Positions 1 to 7,276 of a stretch of 64,000 nucleotides of DNA are shown here, one piece after another; position 1 is the stretch's first letter, and each line of letters opens with the position of its first letter. The notes beneath the pieces are model-generated. The model saw only the letters and a program-made list of their open reading frames with translations. It was not told the origin of the DNA and ran no database searches. This DNA comes from Oleidesulfovibrio sp047973035 (lineage in GTDB: Bacteria; Desulfobacterota; Desulfovibrionia; Desulfovibrionales; Desulfovibrionaceae), in the NCBI RefSeq assembly GCF_047973035.1, contig NZ_JBKEBF010000005.1:16889-80888 (forward strand), read 5' to 3'. The position numbers were made by a program, and so were the translations under genes.

Positions 1-2
1 CT

Positions 3-1187
3 GATTTTCGTGATCCGACCGAAGAACTGGATAATTCTGCACTAAGTGTGCTCAGAGGCTCCAGCAGCGTCATGCGCCAGCTTAAAGCAGAGATCAGCAA
101 AGCTGCGCAAGTTGATGCAGATATTTTGATTGAAGGAGAAACAGGAACCGGAAAACAACTGGTCGCAGAAGCTGTTCATAAGGCAAGCAGGCGCTGCAAT
201 GGCCCGCTGGTTCCGATTAACTGCGGCGCACTGGACGAAAGTCTACTTCTGGATGCTCTTTTCGGGCATAAGAAGGGGGCTTTTTCCGGTGCGGAGAATG
301 ATCGTGACGGCGCTTTTGTCCATGCTCATGGCGGCACCTTGTTTTTGGATGAAATCCAGTCGGCTTCTCCTAAGGTTCAGCAATCATTACTCAGGGTAAT
401 CGCCAGCAGGCGAGTGCGTCCATTAGGTACGGACGCCGAATATCCTGTGGATGTGCGCGTAATCTGTGCAACCAACGTTAATCTGCTGGAAGAAATCGAA
501 GCCGGCAAATTTCGTCAGGATTTATACTATCGCATCAAAGTACTCTCGTTGCATACGCCGCCTTTGCGAACACATACCGATAGCATTCCCGCTCTTACAG
601 CGTATTTCCTTGAACAGGCGCGCGAAACTCTGGGACGTTCAGAGTTGGCCTTAACTCGCGGCGCAATGGAGGCACTGTTGAAGTACTCGTGGCCCGGTAA
701 TGTGCGTGAATTGGAAAATTGTATAATTCAAGCCGCAGTAACAGCTCGCGACGGTTTGATACACGTAGCGGATTTGCCATTCAGCAAAACATTTCAGCCG
801 TTGTCAGATAGTGGTGTTTCCACCCGCAGCAGCGATGCAGGGGGCTTCACCAGTTACCGCGAATCTGAATCTAAAAAGACGTCTCCATTCCAAGCTTCAA
901 AAGGTGCTGATAGCGTCGCAAGTTATACTGTACATAATATATCAGAAGAAACATCCGTTTCGGCTATTAGTGCGGAGGCTGCTAACAATGCCTTGAATGA
1001 GCGTCAGCAGCGTATTGTTGAATACCTTCAGCAGCAGGGAAGCATTACCCGCAGGCAGTATCTGGAGCTTTTTGACTATGACATTTCTGACAGAACTGCA
1101 GGGCGTGACCTTCAGGATCTTGTACAAAAAGGGATCATTCGGAAGAGTGGAGCGGGCCCATCCACATCGTATGTTTTTGTTAAATGA
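3..1187 (+). CDS. Sigma-54-dependent transcriptional activator with winged-helix C-terminus (5' end outside window)
   Basis: AAA+ activator that opens sigma-54 RNA polymerase complexes. The frame is open to the left edge, so the start and any sensor domain lie outside the window; a GTG at 48 is only an internal candidate. Counting from that GTG, Walker A GETGTGKQ is at 30-37, the sigma-54 contact loop GAFSGA at 77-82, Walker B GGTLFLDE at 95-102 and WPGNVREL at 215-222. A Ser/Thr-rich linker (about 250-310) leads to a C-terminal winged helix (about 313-379, with DRTAGRDLQDLVQKGII), which resembles DeoR/Fic-associated wHTH domains and not the usual Fis-type HTH. Target genes cannot be told from the sequence; no convincing sigma-54 promoter was seen nearby. 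Family assignment is very secure, the DNA-binding type fairly secure. Confidence 0.9.
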   Translation, partial: DFRDPTEELDNSALSVLRGSSSVMRQLKAEISKAAQVDADILIEGETGTGKQLVAEAVHKASRRCNGPLVPINCGALDESLLLDALFGHKKGAFSGAENDRDGAFVHAHGGTLFLDEIQSASPKVQQSLLRVIASRRVRPLGTDAEYPVDVRVICATNVNLLEEIEAGKFRQDLYYRIKVLSLHTPPLRTHTDSIPALTAYFLEQARETLGRSELALTRGAMEALLKYSWPGNVRELENCIIQAAVTARDGLIHVADLPFSKTFQPLSDSGVSTRSSDAGGFTSYRESESKKTSPFQASKGADSVASYTVHNISEETSVSAISAEAANNALNERQQRIVEYLQQQGSITRRQYLELFDYDISDRTAGRDLQDLVQKGIIRKSGAGPSTSYVFVK

Positions 1188-1870
1188 TCTTTGGGTCTGT
1201 GGCGTAGCTGGCAGATTATTTCAGGTAGGATGTTTATATTTCTAGTTTTCTTGCTTGATCTATTTTTTGCAGAACACCTTGTTTGTTCAGTACGCCGGGC
1301 TTGTATCATTCTGGATGAGGTTGGCTGTACGTTTTTTTGGGGATGAGAGCGTAGATTATGCACCATGTTGTGGTTGTCTGATTGGACGATTGTACAGGCA
1401 GCAGCGACTGAGCACATCGGGTGAGATGCTCCTTATACTGACGGTCCTTGCTCTTAATGCTCTCTTTCAGGCGAGCATTTGACGGCGTATGATAAAGAAT
1501 ATGAGGGAGAGGGACTCATTGAGTGGTAATTCGGTAAGATAAGCTACCTCTTGCTTGTAAGTTGAAGTATACATGTCACTAGATCTTTGGGCTCTCTCCG
1601 GACAGTTTTTTTAGCTACTGAAAGTGCTACTTACTGTTTCATCGGGGAGTTTTTAGTATTTTACATTGCTTCTGTTTTTTGAAGTGCTGCTTTTTGATGC
1701 CAAAGGACTGTTGCTGCTACGGCCTGTCAATTTAGTACGGGCTGATGGCAGCTTTTTTATTTGTGAGCATTGCTTAGAGGATATTTGTTACAACCTTGCT
1801 GTCACTTTTGCAGGTAAAGTGAATATTTTTCATCTCTCTCTCCGATATAAAGTTAACAAATAAATAGTTT
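1188..1870. other. Long AT-rich intergenic stretch without a supported gene
   Basis: Nearly 700 bases between the sigma-54 activator and the small HTH gene. Two short open frames (about 1255-1482 and 1666-1863) lack a convincing ribosome binding site or a recognisable protein family and are not called. A weak stem followed by six Ts near 1741-1760 could be a terminator, but the stem is only about four base pairs. No tRNA or clear repeat was seen. Confidence 0.5.
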
Positions 1871-1887
1871 ATTCCATTTTATGGAAT
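1871..1887. promoter_or_regulatory. Palindrome upstream of the HTH gene (operator candidate)
   Basis: ATTCCAT-TTT-ATGGAAT is a perfect 7-bp inverted repeat with a 3-base spacer. It lies 56 bases before the start of the small HTH protein, in AT-rich promoter-like sequence. Its size and position suit an operator for a dimeric regulator, possibly autoregulatory. This is inferred from symmetry and location only. Confidence 0.45.
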
Positions 1888-1943
1888 GTTCATTTGTTAT
1901 CAACTCAGAAAATGAAAACTATAAGCTATTGATAGGGGGAGCG

Positions 1944-2285
1944 ATGCCGCCAAAGCTGGATGACGCAACATGTGGTGTTAAATTATTGAAAATGTTTAAT
2001 ATACTTGCTGTTTCAGGGCAGAAGTGTTTTCAAGTTGATCTTGCAGAGCGTTTACAATGTTCCCCTCAGACTGTGAAACGTTTGGCTGACACTATAGAGT
2101 CTGTAATTGGTGTAAATCTGGAGCGTGGAACAGAGGATCGCAGGCGTTGGTATAGAGTTCGGGGTGCATGGAGACACTCAACTGCATTAAATGATGAAGA
2201 AAAATATAACAACTTGAATAAGTCAGGGATAACAATAAATGCTCTGACAAACGCTATACGAAAACTTATTGAGGAAGTTGCATAG
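1944..2285 (+). CDS. Small helix-turn-helix DNA-binding protein (WYL-regulator-like N-terminus)
   Basis: Predicted 113-residue DNA-binding protein. I chose the ATG at 1944 because AGGGGGAG sits just upstream; an in-frame ATG at 1881 has none. Residues about 10-75 form a winged HTH (LLKMFNILAVSG, then DLAERLQCSPQTVKRLAD, then the wing RGTEDRRRWYRVR). This resembles the N-terminal HTH of WYL-domain regulators, but those run to roughly 300 residues with a ligand-binding part that is absent here. The remaining 35 residues are polar and unassigned. It could be a stand-alone regulator or a truncated one; the following ORFs do not continue it in another frame. A palindrome at 1871-1887 could be its operator. 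Confidence 0.65.
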   Translation: MPPKLDDATCGVKLLKMFNILAVSGQKCFQVDLAERLQCSPQTVKRLADTIESVIGVNLERGTEDRRRWYRVRGAWRHSTALNDEEKYNNLNKSGITINALTNAIRKLIEEVA

Positions 2286-2361
2286 ACAAATTTAGAATTG
2301 TGGATAGTCATAAATAAATCATAACGTATAGCTATGTGTAATGCATATATAGTGAATAAGT

Positions 2362-2694
2362 ATGACAAATGGTATGTTTTTATATGAAGCTGGGATATCT
2401 TTTATGAATACTTTTAGAGAAGAATTGCTTGCCTCGCGTGCTGTAAAATTAGTGCGTACCGTGCCTGAACATTCTAATTTGCTAGTCTGGCATGGTCGTG
2501 CGGAAGAACATGTGCTGGTGATATGTACGTGGAGCATTGATAGTGAAGGAAGAACTCTGGAAGGACGAGCAATTCAGATCATCCCTTCGAGTCAATGTAC
2601 ATGTAGAGATCCATTGATCGAGATGTGGCGTAGAGTCGAACATAAATTAGAGAGCATGGGTTTTAGAGTAGCTTATGGAGGGCAGTGGGAGTGA
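2362..2694 (+). CDS. Hypothetical protein, first of a coupled pair
   Basis: 110 codons from the ATG at 2362; an internal ATG at 2404 (giving MNTFREELLASR) is an equally good start, as neither has a strong ribosome binding site. I do not recognise the family. The protein is soluble-looking, with a beta-rich centre (LLVWHGRAEEHVLVICTW) and a Cys pair CTC near residue 80. There is no signal peptide or membrane segment. Its stop overlaps the start of the next ORF (GTGA at 2691-2694), which argues that both are translated as an operon. Located in the accessory segment beside insertion sequences. Confidence 0.5.
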   Translation: MTNGMFLYEAGISFMNTFREELLASRAVKLVRTVPEHSNLLVWHGRAEEHVLVICTWSIDSEGRTLEGRAIQIIPSSQCTCRDPLIEMWRRVEHKLESMGFRVAYGGQWE

Positions 2695-2969
2695 ACAAGC
2701 TAAAAGTGTTGCTTTGTACTCAACATGTCCATTTGCAGAGCCGGAGAAAAGAAGGCGGGAGTATCGATCATTGGTGTGCAACGGCGTATCAAAATTATAT
2801 AAAGCTTAAAACGTGGACGTCTTCAGTAGAAACAGCAGGCTCTGATGAAACTGGAAATACTGTTTTCAAGGTTGCATCAGCCTGTATTGATGGCGATCCA
2901 GTGCAAGAACTTTGGCATCAGGCTCTTGTTAAAACAAAGCAGTATGATGAGTTCGTTTGTGGGGAATAG
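2691..2969 (+). CDS. Hypothetical protein, second of a coupled pair
   Basis: About 92 residues from the GTG at 2691, whose first bases overlap the previous stop as GTGA. GGAGG at 2677-2681 lies nine bases upstream; an in-frame GTG at 2685 is the alternative. No family is recognised. The sequence has four Cys (near residues 9, 29, 64 and 90) and no membrane segment. Tight coupling and the good ribosome binding site support it being real. It is followed by AT-rich sequence and then the decayed IS200-type element, so it may be cargo of an accessory insertion. Confidence 0.5.
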   Translation: MNKLKVLLCTQHVHLQSRRKEGGSIDHWCATAYQNYIKLKTWTSSVETAGSDETGNTVFKVASACIDGDPVQELWHQALVKTKQYDEFVCGE

Positions 2970-3246
2970 TGTAGTTGTTCCTTGCGTTATTTTTTTATAA
3001 AAAAAATAGTGTGTTATCGAGGTTGTGGATGGCGAATTGCGCCAAGTAAAATGTGATCAAACTATCTGAAAATGATCTAAAAATACGCGAAGTTTAGCAC
3101 GGCATTGGTTGAACATAATAAAAAATCCACGCATAGCGTGGGGTTCTAACAAAGGCGAAGCCTGTCAACATCCGCCAAAGTCGCTCACTATGTTAAGCAA
3201 AGTTTCCCGACAGTTGCCCCAACCATGGAGAGTGACAAGGATAGAC

Positions 3247-3693
3247 ATGCAAAGCCTGGAATATACGCGCTGGAACTGCAAATATCATGTGGTATGGGCT
3301 CCTAGGTTCAGGCGTAAATAATTTATGGCAAGTATAAGACAGAGATAGGCAGTATATTACACAAGCTTTGCGAATGTAAAAAGATACAGATACTCGAGGC
3401 GCATGCCTGCGCGAATCACATCCATAAGTGTATAAAGATCCCGCCTAAGTATAGTGTTGCTCGGATCATTGGTTTATTTGAAAGGGGAAAGCCCCTTGAT
3501 GATTTTTGAGCGTTCCTCAGCTCTCAAATGCAAATATGGCAACCGCCAGTTTTGGTGTAAAGGATACTTTGTGAGTAGGGTGGGAGTGAATGCAGCAACA
3601 ATTGTAAAGTATATCTGTGAGCAAGAAGAACGGGATAAAATTTCCGATCAATATAAGTTGATAGAGCGAAAGGACCCGTTTGTGGGTAGTTAG
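3247..3693 (+). pseudogene. Broken IS200-type Y1 transposase (tnpA)
   Basis: Reads in three frames as an IS200 TnpA. The first piece ends TRWNCKYHVVWAPRFRRK then TAA at 3319-3321. A second, continuing from about 3328, includes the HUH metal motif as NHIH and ends at a TGA near 3508. A third (from about 3454) gives YLKGESPLMIFERSS and FWCKGYFV to the stop at 3693. The intact copy at 63893 starts with the same TKWNCKYHVVFAPKYRR core. At least one stop and two frameshifts make it non-functional. It could still serve as a substrate if an active TnpA recognises its ends. Confidence 0.85.
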
Positions 3694-3756
3694 GAATCAA
3701 AGCAGACGTCGGGACATGTCTTTTTTAGAGGGGGCTAGTATTAGGCCCTTACTGGG

Positions 3757-3797
3757 GCAAATCAGGACCGCCCCTTCAAGGGGCGGTCCTGATTTGC
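3757..3797. repeat. Perfect 20-bp-stem hairpin, probable IS200 right-end structure
   Basis: G-CAAATCAGGACCGCCCCTT pairs with its complement around a single central C, giving a stem of about 20 base pairs. It lies about 65 bases after the broken transposase. There is no T tract on either strand, so it does not look like a terminator. The position fits the right-end recognition hairpin of the IS200-type remnant. Confidence 0.6.
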
Positions 3798-3914
3798 GTA
3801 TAAAAAAAGCTCTTCGGGGACGAAGCGCCTTGAGTTAATTGTAGGACTGATCCTGCTACAGGGTTGTGGACCCTAAGTTAAGCCACTATCCTGACCCACA
3901 ACCAGGAGCAGTGG

Positions 3915-4217
3915 ATGAGTAAGAATCGTAGGACATACGACGCAGAATTCAAACGGGATGCCGTGCGGCTAGTTGAGGAGTCGGGGCGATCAGTTTCCGA
4001 AGTCGCCGAGAGCCTTGGGATTGGTGTGGACCTCATTTATCGCTGGCGGCGTGAACTGCGAAGGCAAGAGCATGTTGCATTTCCCGGACAGGGCAAGCAG
4101 GCTCTTACAGATGGGCAGCGCAGGCTCAGGGAGCTTGAGAAAAAGCTCAGGGATGCCGAACTGGACCGGGATATATTAAAAAAAGCGTTGGCCATCTTCA
4201 GCAAGGCACCGAAATGA
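3915..4217 (+). CDS. IS3-family transposase OrfA (HTH protein)
   Basis: 100-residue OrfA. Residues 5-50 form the transposase HTH (RRTYDAEFKRDAVRLVEESG, then SVSEVAESLGIGVDLIYRW), which binds the inverted repeats. Residues 65-100 form a leucine-zipper-like helix (LRELEKKLRDAELDRDILKKALAIF) used for oligomerisation. Its TGA overlaps the orfB ATG as ATGA at 4214-4217, suggesting translational coupling; many IS3 elements use a -1 frameshift instead. OrfA alone looks intact. Confidence 0.92.
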   Translation: MSKNRRTYDAEFKRDAVRLVEESGRSVSEVAESLGIGVDLIYRWRRELRRQEHVAFPGQGKQALTDGQRRLRELEKKLRDAELDRDILKKALAIFSKAPK

Positions 4218-5090
4218 AATTTCGTCTCATCAAGGACCACCGCTCACAATTTTCGGTGAAGAGGATGTGCCGCACACTCAAAGTTTCCAAGAGCGGATAC
4301 TATGCGTGGAATAGCCGCCAGCCATCGCGACGGGCAATTGAGACCGCCAGCCTGCGGCAGAGAATTGTCCAGCTTTACGCGGAGCACTCCGGGGCCGCTG
4401 GCAGCCCCATGATCACAGCTGACCTGCGATCAGAAGCCGAATTCCGGTCCGTGAGTCGGCAACGGGTCGCCAGACATATGCGATGCCTTGGCCTGCGTTG
4501 TCGAACATCCCGCAGGTTCGTCGTGACGACGGACTCAGCCCACACCGAGCCCATCGCCCCCAACCTGCTCAACCGCGAATTTGCCGTTCCCGCTCCCGAC
4601 ACGGTATGGGTCTGACATCACCTACCTTAAAATCGGGCGAAAATGGCACTATCTCACGGTCTTTATCGACCTGTTTTCACGTATTGTCGTGGGGTGGGAC
4701 CTCAGTGATTCGCTTGAAAGGTTCTCCGCGATCAGGGCCTTTCACAAGGCCCTTGTTCGGCGTCGACCTTCGAGGGGGCTGCTTGTTCACAGTGACAGAG
4801 GAATCCAGTTCGCCAGTTGTGATTTCTGGACGGAGCTAAAACGCCATGGCTGTATTCAGAGCATGAGTCGCAAAGGCAATTGCTGGGACAATGCCGTGGC
4901 GGAATCCTTTTTTCACACGCTCAAAACCCAATTGGTCAGGCACCGCAGGTTTACAGGGTTCCAGGAAGCCGAACTGGCTCTGTTTCAATACATTGAAGCC
5001 TATTATAATCGAAGGCGGCGACATTCCTCGAATGGTTGGATGAAGCCTGTTGAATTCGAAAACCGTCAGGCCTTGAAAAAAGCGGCTTAA
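4214..5090 (+). pseudogene. IS3-family transposase OrfB, frameshifted DDE integrase
   Basis: The first part (4214-4615) carries the HTH_21 region and reaches DTVWV, then meets TGA at 4613-4615. The next frame resumes at once with DITYLKIGRKWHYLTVF and runs to 5090. The expected family junction is WVSDITYL, so two bases (a TC in GTCTCTGAC) appear lost. The DDE residues are present but split off from the N-terminus: D in DITY, D in VHSDRGIQF, and E in GNCWDNAVAESFFHTLK. Unless recoding restores the frame, the element cannot transpose by itself. A sequencing error in a TC run is the alternative. Confidence 0.85.
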
Positions 5091-5101
5091 CTTGCTGTCC
5101 A

Positions 5102-5293
5102 CTTTTTTGTGGCAGGATCACCATTCAACCTTACCCCAAACCCGCTTATCAATAAGACACGGCAAAGCGGCTTTTCCGTTCTGGGGAAGCTGTCTTAACT
5201 AGTGTCAAGTTACGCGTAACGAAATGCCAAATCACGCGACGCATTACAGCTACCCCAAATTGCAGCTTGGGTAGCAATAGGGTAGCAAAAGAA
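5102..5293. other. Non-coding spacer between IS3 and tRNA with GGGTAGC repeats
   Basis: About 190 bases without a supported gene. It contains TTGGGTAGCAATAGGGTAGC near 5266-5287 and an inverted CTACCCC at about 5251-5257. Such short GGGTAGC repeats beside a tRNA are reminiscent of integrase arm sites or remnants of an integrated element, but no integrase gene is visible. Only the repeats are seen; the rest is inference. Confidence 0.35.
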
Positions 5294-5323
5294 TAAAAAA
5301 AGGGCTGCGACGGTGTCGCAACC
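5294..5323 (-). terminator. Rho-independent terminator of the tRNA(CAT) gene
   Basis: Read on the minus strand: TGCGAC-ACC-GTCGCA, then GCCC and seven Ts. It sits about 12 bases past the tRNA 3' end, as expected for a single-gene tRNA transcript. Confidence 0.8.
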
Positions 5324-5335
5324 TCTTGATTTTGT

Positions 5336-5411
5336 TGGTGGGCCCAGCAGGATTTGAACCTGCGACCTGCCGGTTATGAGCCGGAGGCTCTGCCAACTGA
5401 GCTATAGGCCC
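5336..5411 (-). tRNA. tRNA with CAT anticodon (elongator Met, or Ile2)
   Basis: A 76-base cloverleaf with encoded CCA. The acceptor stem starts GGGCCTA and pairs with TGGGCCC before ACCA; the D arm has GCTCAGTTGGCAGAGC, the anticodon loop is CTCATAA with CAT at 5376-5378, and the T arm contains GGTTCAAATCC. CAT can decode Met, or AUA Ile if C34 is modified to lysidine. It is not an initiator, as it lacks the three G:C anticodon-stem pairs. It has its own promoter and terminator and borders an accessory segment. Confidence 0.93.
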
Positions 5412-5434
5412 TGTAGAATAGCAATGAGCTGGAC

Positions 5435-5463
5435 TAGATAGCACCAGCTACGAATGCTGTCAA
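5435..5463 (-). promoter_or_regulatory. Sigma-70-type promoter for the tRNA(CAT) gene
   Basis: On the minus strand, TTGACA (5458-5463) and TATCTA (5435-5440) are separated by exactly 17 bases. Transcription would begin about 15-20 bases before the tRNA 5' end at 5411. The -35 box is perfect and the -10 box moderate. Confidence 0.7.
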
Positions 5464-5482
5464 CTTGCAGGTGAGGTATATT

Positions 5483-6382
5483 TTACGACTTTTTCTGACA
5501 ACCTTCTTTAATGTAGCTGATAGCAGAGCGGGCAGCAGTCGCGCCGTCACCAACTGCCACTGCGATTTGTAAAAATCCGCCTGTGCAGTCTCCTGCTGCA
5601 AAGACTCCCGGGATGTTCGTTTTTTGCTCTTTGTCAGCCACAAGAAATACCCCACTGCGTTCAAGACCCAGCGTGTAGGCGAAATCTAATGATGAGGCTT
5701 CTCCCATTGCAATGAAAAGCCCTTCCGCTTCCTGAGTAGAGCCATCAGCAAACGTGATGCTGGAGAGAGCAGGTGAGCCTGACAGGCTATCAATCTTTTG
5801 CTCCAGTACCGGGATTCCAGCTGTGCGCAGGCGCTCCTTGAAGGGGGTGGTCATGGTTAGTGTTTTACCCTGAGTGACAATGCTTACATCAGGCGTAAAG
5901 GCCAATAATTCCAGCCCCTGATTTGCGGCGTATACTCCTTCGCCAAGTACAATAACTTTTCTGCCTTTATAAAAAAAGCCATCGCAGCTGACGCAGTAGG
6001 ACACACCCTTACCTTCAAATTCAGATAAGTTGGAAATACCGGGGCGAACTCGTCCCACACCGGTAGCTAAGATGATCGCACATGCGTCAAACTCTTCGTT
6101 TTCAGTTTTTATATGAAAACCACCTGAGTCGTTATGATGCAGAGAAAGAACTTTTTCTTCGGTAATTCTGGTGCCGAAACGTTTTGCCTGAGCTCGTCCT
6201 CTGGCAAGTAGTTCGCTACCGGAGATTGTATGTTCGAAGCCGAAGTAGTTGTCTATTTCATAGTCGCCAGCCACTTTGGGTTTAGTTCCGAATACTATGG
6301 TGTCTAAACCTGCTCTGCTGGTATAGATGGCGGCTGAAAGCCCAGCGGGGCCAGAGCCGATTATGACAAGGGGGCTATGCAT
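5483..6382 (-). CDS. Thioredoxin-reductase-like NAD(P)/FAD oxidoreductase
   Basis: 299-residue flavoprotein of the TrxB family, predicted to pass electrons from NAD(P)H through FAD to a redox-active disulfide. FAD motif GSGPAG at 9-14, redox pair C130-V-S-C133 in SYCVSCDGFFYKG, and the C-terminal FAD motif GVFAAGDCTGGF. The dinucleotide site reads LGEGVYAAN (146-154), not the usual GGGxSAxE of NADPH-dependent enzymes, so cofactor preference is uncertain. Start is supported by GGAGGTT eight bases upstream. No thioredoxin gene adjoins it. It may be a TrxB paralogue acting on another partner. Confidence 0.85.
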   Translation of the reverse strand: MHSPLVIIGSGPAGLSAAIYTSRAGLDTIVFGTKPKVAGDYEIDNYFGFEHTISGSELLARGRAQAKRFGTRITEEKVLSLHHNDSGGFHIKTENEEFDACAIILATGVGRVRPGISNLSEFEGKGVSYCVSCDGFFYKGRKVIVLGEGVYAANQGLELLAFTPDVSIVTQGKTLTMTTPFKERLRTAGIPVLEQKIDSLSGSPALSSITFADGSTQEAEGLFIAMGEASSLDFAYTLGLERSGVFLVADKEQKTNIPGVFAAGDCTGGFLQIAVAVGDGATAARSAISYIKEGCQKKS

Positions 6383-6470
6383 AAGAGTAACCTCCGGTTG
6401 AAGGTGTTGAGAGAGATAGTCATCATCAAAATAAGATGAGAATCTAACACGGGGCTGGCAAGGGGGAAAT

Positions 6471-6502
6471 AAAAAAAAAAGCGGGAAGATTTCCCGCTTT
6501 TT
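6471..6502 (-). terminator. Terminator after cheZ
   Basis: AAAAGCGGGAA-GAT-TTCCCGCTTTT hairpin flanked by A/T tracts, so it can act on both strands. On the minus strand it directly follows the cheZ stop and ends in a run of ten Ts. Confidence 0.88.
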
Positions 6503-6510
6503 CAGAAAAG

Positions 6511-7239
6511 TTAGTCCAGACCCAATTGTGCCAGCATGTCGTCGATATCGCTTTGCGAGACATCTCTGGTAGGACCCTTGAGTTCGGACATTCTTTGCTT
6601 GGTTTCCTGCTCCAGCTCAGCAAGTTCTTTATCCGGAGATTCGTCGTGGGCTTTCATGATAAGCCCTGTAGACATATAGAGTTCGAAAACCGTACCTTCG
6701 ATGCGTTGCAGGGCGGTGATAATTTTTTTGATGCGCTGTCCCGTAAGGTCCTGAAAACTGAGCGCAGTCATTATCGAGGAGAGGTTGTCTCCCAGCTCAG
6801 AGTTGAATGTGCGAAGCTTGGCAATGGTTTCAGGCGAAGCTTCCTTTTCAAGTTCATCCAGCAGGGCGGCAGCTTCTGCCTGACGCTCAAGCTGTTGCTC
6901 CACAACATCCATAATGTCATCGGTCGCTTGTTTTGTTGTGGTCAGAATTTCATCAAGCTGTTCAGAGGCTTCTGAAAAAAGTTTATCAGTTTGCTCTTCG
7001 CTTGGAGGAGCAGCGCTTTTGTCTTTGGCCGCGTGGGAAATTTCCTGGTAAATATTCTGGAGGCCGCTACGCATGTCGGAGTTGATCTTTTTATAGAACT
7101 CTCCTTCCAGAAGCGCCCTTGTAAGGTTCGCTGTTAATTCATTCTGGATGGTTTGTGCAATTGCATCCTTGATACTGTCAGCTACCTGAGCAGTTACATT
7201 CTGCATGACCTGTTCAAGAACTGCTTCCTGACTGCGCAT
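6511..7239 (-). CDS. cheZ: CheZ-family CheY-P phosphatase
   Basis: 242-residue helical protein that dephosphorylates CheY-P. I chose the ATG at 7239 (MRSQEAVLEQ) with GGGGAG upstream; the frame is open to 7350. The catalytic segment SFQDLTGQRIKKI is at 161-173, with D164 and Q168 matching the E. coli catalytic Asp and Gln. A long four-helix-bundle region precedes it. The C-terminal peptide SQSDIDDMLAQLGLD (about 228-242) is the CheY-binding tail. It follows a PilZ gene and lies over 35 kb from the CheA cluster here. A terminator follows. Confidence 0.92.
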   Translation of the reverse strand: MRSQEAVLEQVMQNVTAQVADSIKDAIAQTIQNELTANLTRALLEGEFYKKINSDMRSGLQNIYQEISHAAKDKSAAPPSEEQTDKLFSEASEQLDEILTTTKQATDDIMDVVEQQLERQAEAAALLDELEKEASPETIAKLRTFNSELGDNLSSIMTALSFQDLTGQRIKKIITALQRIEGTVFELYMSTGLIMKAHDESPDKELAELEQETKQRMSELKGPTRDVSQSDIDDMLAQLGLD

Positions 7240-7276
7240 GTACGTTCTCCCCGTGTTTATCAGATTCTGAATGTGA

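Larger units (their letters stand above)
3109..3800 (+). mobile_element. Decayed IS200/IS605-type insertion sequence
   Basis: The pieces are in the expected order: a small hairpin CCACGC-ATA-GCGTGG (3127-3141) followed by GGGTTC, a broken Y1 transposase (3247-3693), and a strong hairpin at 3757-3797. The left hairpin plus TTC tail matches the one ahead of the copy at the right end of the window (63768-63790). IS200-type elements use subterminal hairpins, not inverted repeats, as TnpA recognition sites. Exact ends are not determinable by eye; coordinates are approximate. Confidence 0.7.
3867..5101 (+). mobile_element. IS3-family insertion sequence, 1235 bp
   Basis: Bounded by imperfect 18-base inverted repeats: left TGGACCCTAAGTTAAGCC (3867-3884) and right GGCTTAACTTGCTGTCCA (5084-5101), which agree at 15 of 18 positions once reverse-complemented. 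One further base may belong on each side. Ends are TG...CA, usual for IS3. The element contains orfA and a frameshifted orfB. No clear 3-4 bp target duplication is visible, which fits an old insertion or a rearranged flank. Confidence 0.9.

Noticed and set aside
1255..1863. Two small ORFs (75 and 65 codons) between the sigma-54 activator and the HTH gene
   Set aside because: No ribosome binding site, atypical composition and no known family; most likely random open frames in AT-rich DNA.
4613..4615. TGA inside IS3 orfB as a second selenocysteine codon
   Set aside because: The frame downstream of the TGA does not encode the transposase; the neighbouring frame does. It is a frameshift, not recoding, and no Cys is expected at this place.
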